Assembly (NCBI GenBank): GCA_014904985.1
Contig: MU128915.1
Span: forward strand, 518,276 to 534,230
Direction: 5' to 3'
DNA from: Hydnum rufescens UP504
Taxonomy: Eukaryota > Basidiomycota > Agaricomycetes > Cantharellales > Hydnaceae
Length of the DNA: 15,955 nucleotides
The translations under genes and the position numbers were made by a program. Positions 15,559 to 15,955 of the stretch are shown here, piece after piece (within the stretch, counting starts at the first letter, position 1; each line of letters opens with the position of its first letter). The notes under the pieces are model-generated. The model had not been told where the DNA came from. It searched no databases and worked only from the letters and a program-made list of their open reading frames with translations.

Positions 15559-15790
15559 CTGACCAAAGCAGCTTGATTCGAAAGGGGGGGAACTCGAAAA
15601 GATATCTACATACATCCGGTATCTAGCTAATATATGAGGGGCGGTCTTGTTACGTAATAGTGTGGTGCGGCTTTAGCCGGTATCCTCACAGTCGCCCTCC
15701 CAGGAGACACATAGGACTTGGGACTCCTGTCTAAAGTGTAAAACAAGATCATCAATATGAGTACCTCAGGATAAGTAGCAGAATCACGTT

Positions 15791-15955
15791 TCAGATATTG
15801 GCAGAGTATGATTCTCCGTCACCGGAGACAGCTTCATCGGCTCCTGGCATGACGGTATCACCATCCGCTGTGTATTCACCCAGGGGGATGAAATCATCAG
15901 TGAGTGGATCAGCATCGGGGTTCTGAGTTTCATGGTGTGTGGCATCCTCAGTGTT
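15791..15955 (-). CDS. acidic C-terminus of a gene running off the window (partial)
   Basis: The minus strand is open from the window edge for 54 codons to a TGA at 15793-15791. It reads NTEDATHHETQNPDADPLTD, then DFIPLGEYTADGDTVMPGAD and EAVSGDGESYSANI. The stretch is strongly acidic (many Asp/Glu, almost no Lys/Arg) and probably disordered. The start and any domain lie outside the window. The gene converges on the 14362 gene with about 150-230 bp between their stops. No function can be assigned. The clean frame and codon use make a real coding end likely. Confidence 0.55.
   Translation of the reverse strand, partial: NTEDATHHETQNPDADPLTDDFIPLGEYTADGDTVMPGADEAVSGDGESYSANI

Overview
The window looks like transposon-rich nuclear DNA of a filamentous fungus, most likely a mushroom-forming basidiomycete (Agaricomycetes). 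The evidence is introns of 50-75 nt with GT...YAG ends and CTAAY/CTGAY branch sites, a pogo/Fot-type (CENP-B-like) transposase with a long charged C-terminus, and a tyrosine-recombinase relic of a type common in mushroom genomes. Species cannot be told. I see no rRNA, tRNA or bacterial-style operon.

Layout. 1-300 resembles an LTR end. 300-900 is AT-rich with repeated TTGACATCAA palindromes. 1300-2222 and 2991-3499 are two decayed minus-strand coding remnants that I do not recognise. 3581-5082 holds the oddest structure: five consecutive intron-like segments on the minus strand, each with a donor, a nearly identical stem-loop (AAAAAGAGCAGC / GCTGCTCTTTTT), a CTAAY branch site and an acceptor. 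They are separated by 170-306 bp exon-like segments, most ending in a second palindrome just before the donor. Next to them (5087-5898) is a foldback whose roughly 279-bp arms are almost identical and separated by only 22 bp. 5918-6436 has five copies of GGTTTAAACC. 6789-7117 is the catalytic end of a dead tyrosine recombinase. 8081-8634 (minus) and 9324-9599 (plus) are fragments of two further unrecognised genes.

9721-14111 is a pogo/Fot-like DNA transposon with TA-flanked imperfect inverted repeats. Its minus-strand transposase (psq-type HTH, CENPB-type HTH, DDE with D-35-D spacing, coiled-coil tail) is broken by stops, a frameshift and a 1.38-kb LTR-like insertion (12012-13390). That insertion is flanked by a CCGT duplication; removing it restores the reading frame exactly.

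The right end holds the only gene that looks intact: a plus-strand gene of at least five exons (14362-15558) of unknown function with a TATA box. The acidic C-terminus of a convergent minus-strand gene (15791-15955) runs off the window. Most of the rest is layered transposon debris, with nested insertion and CpG-type decay.
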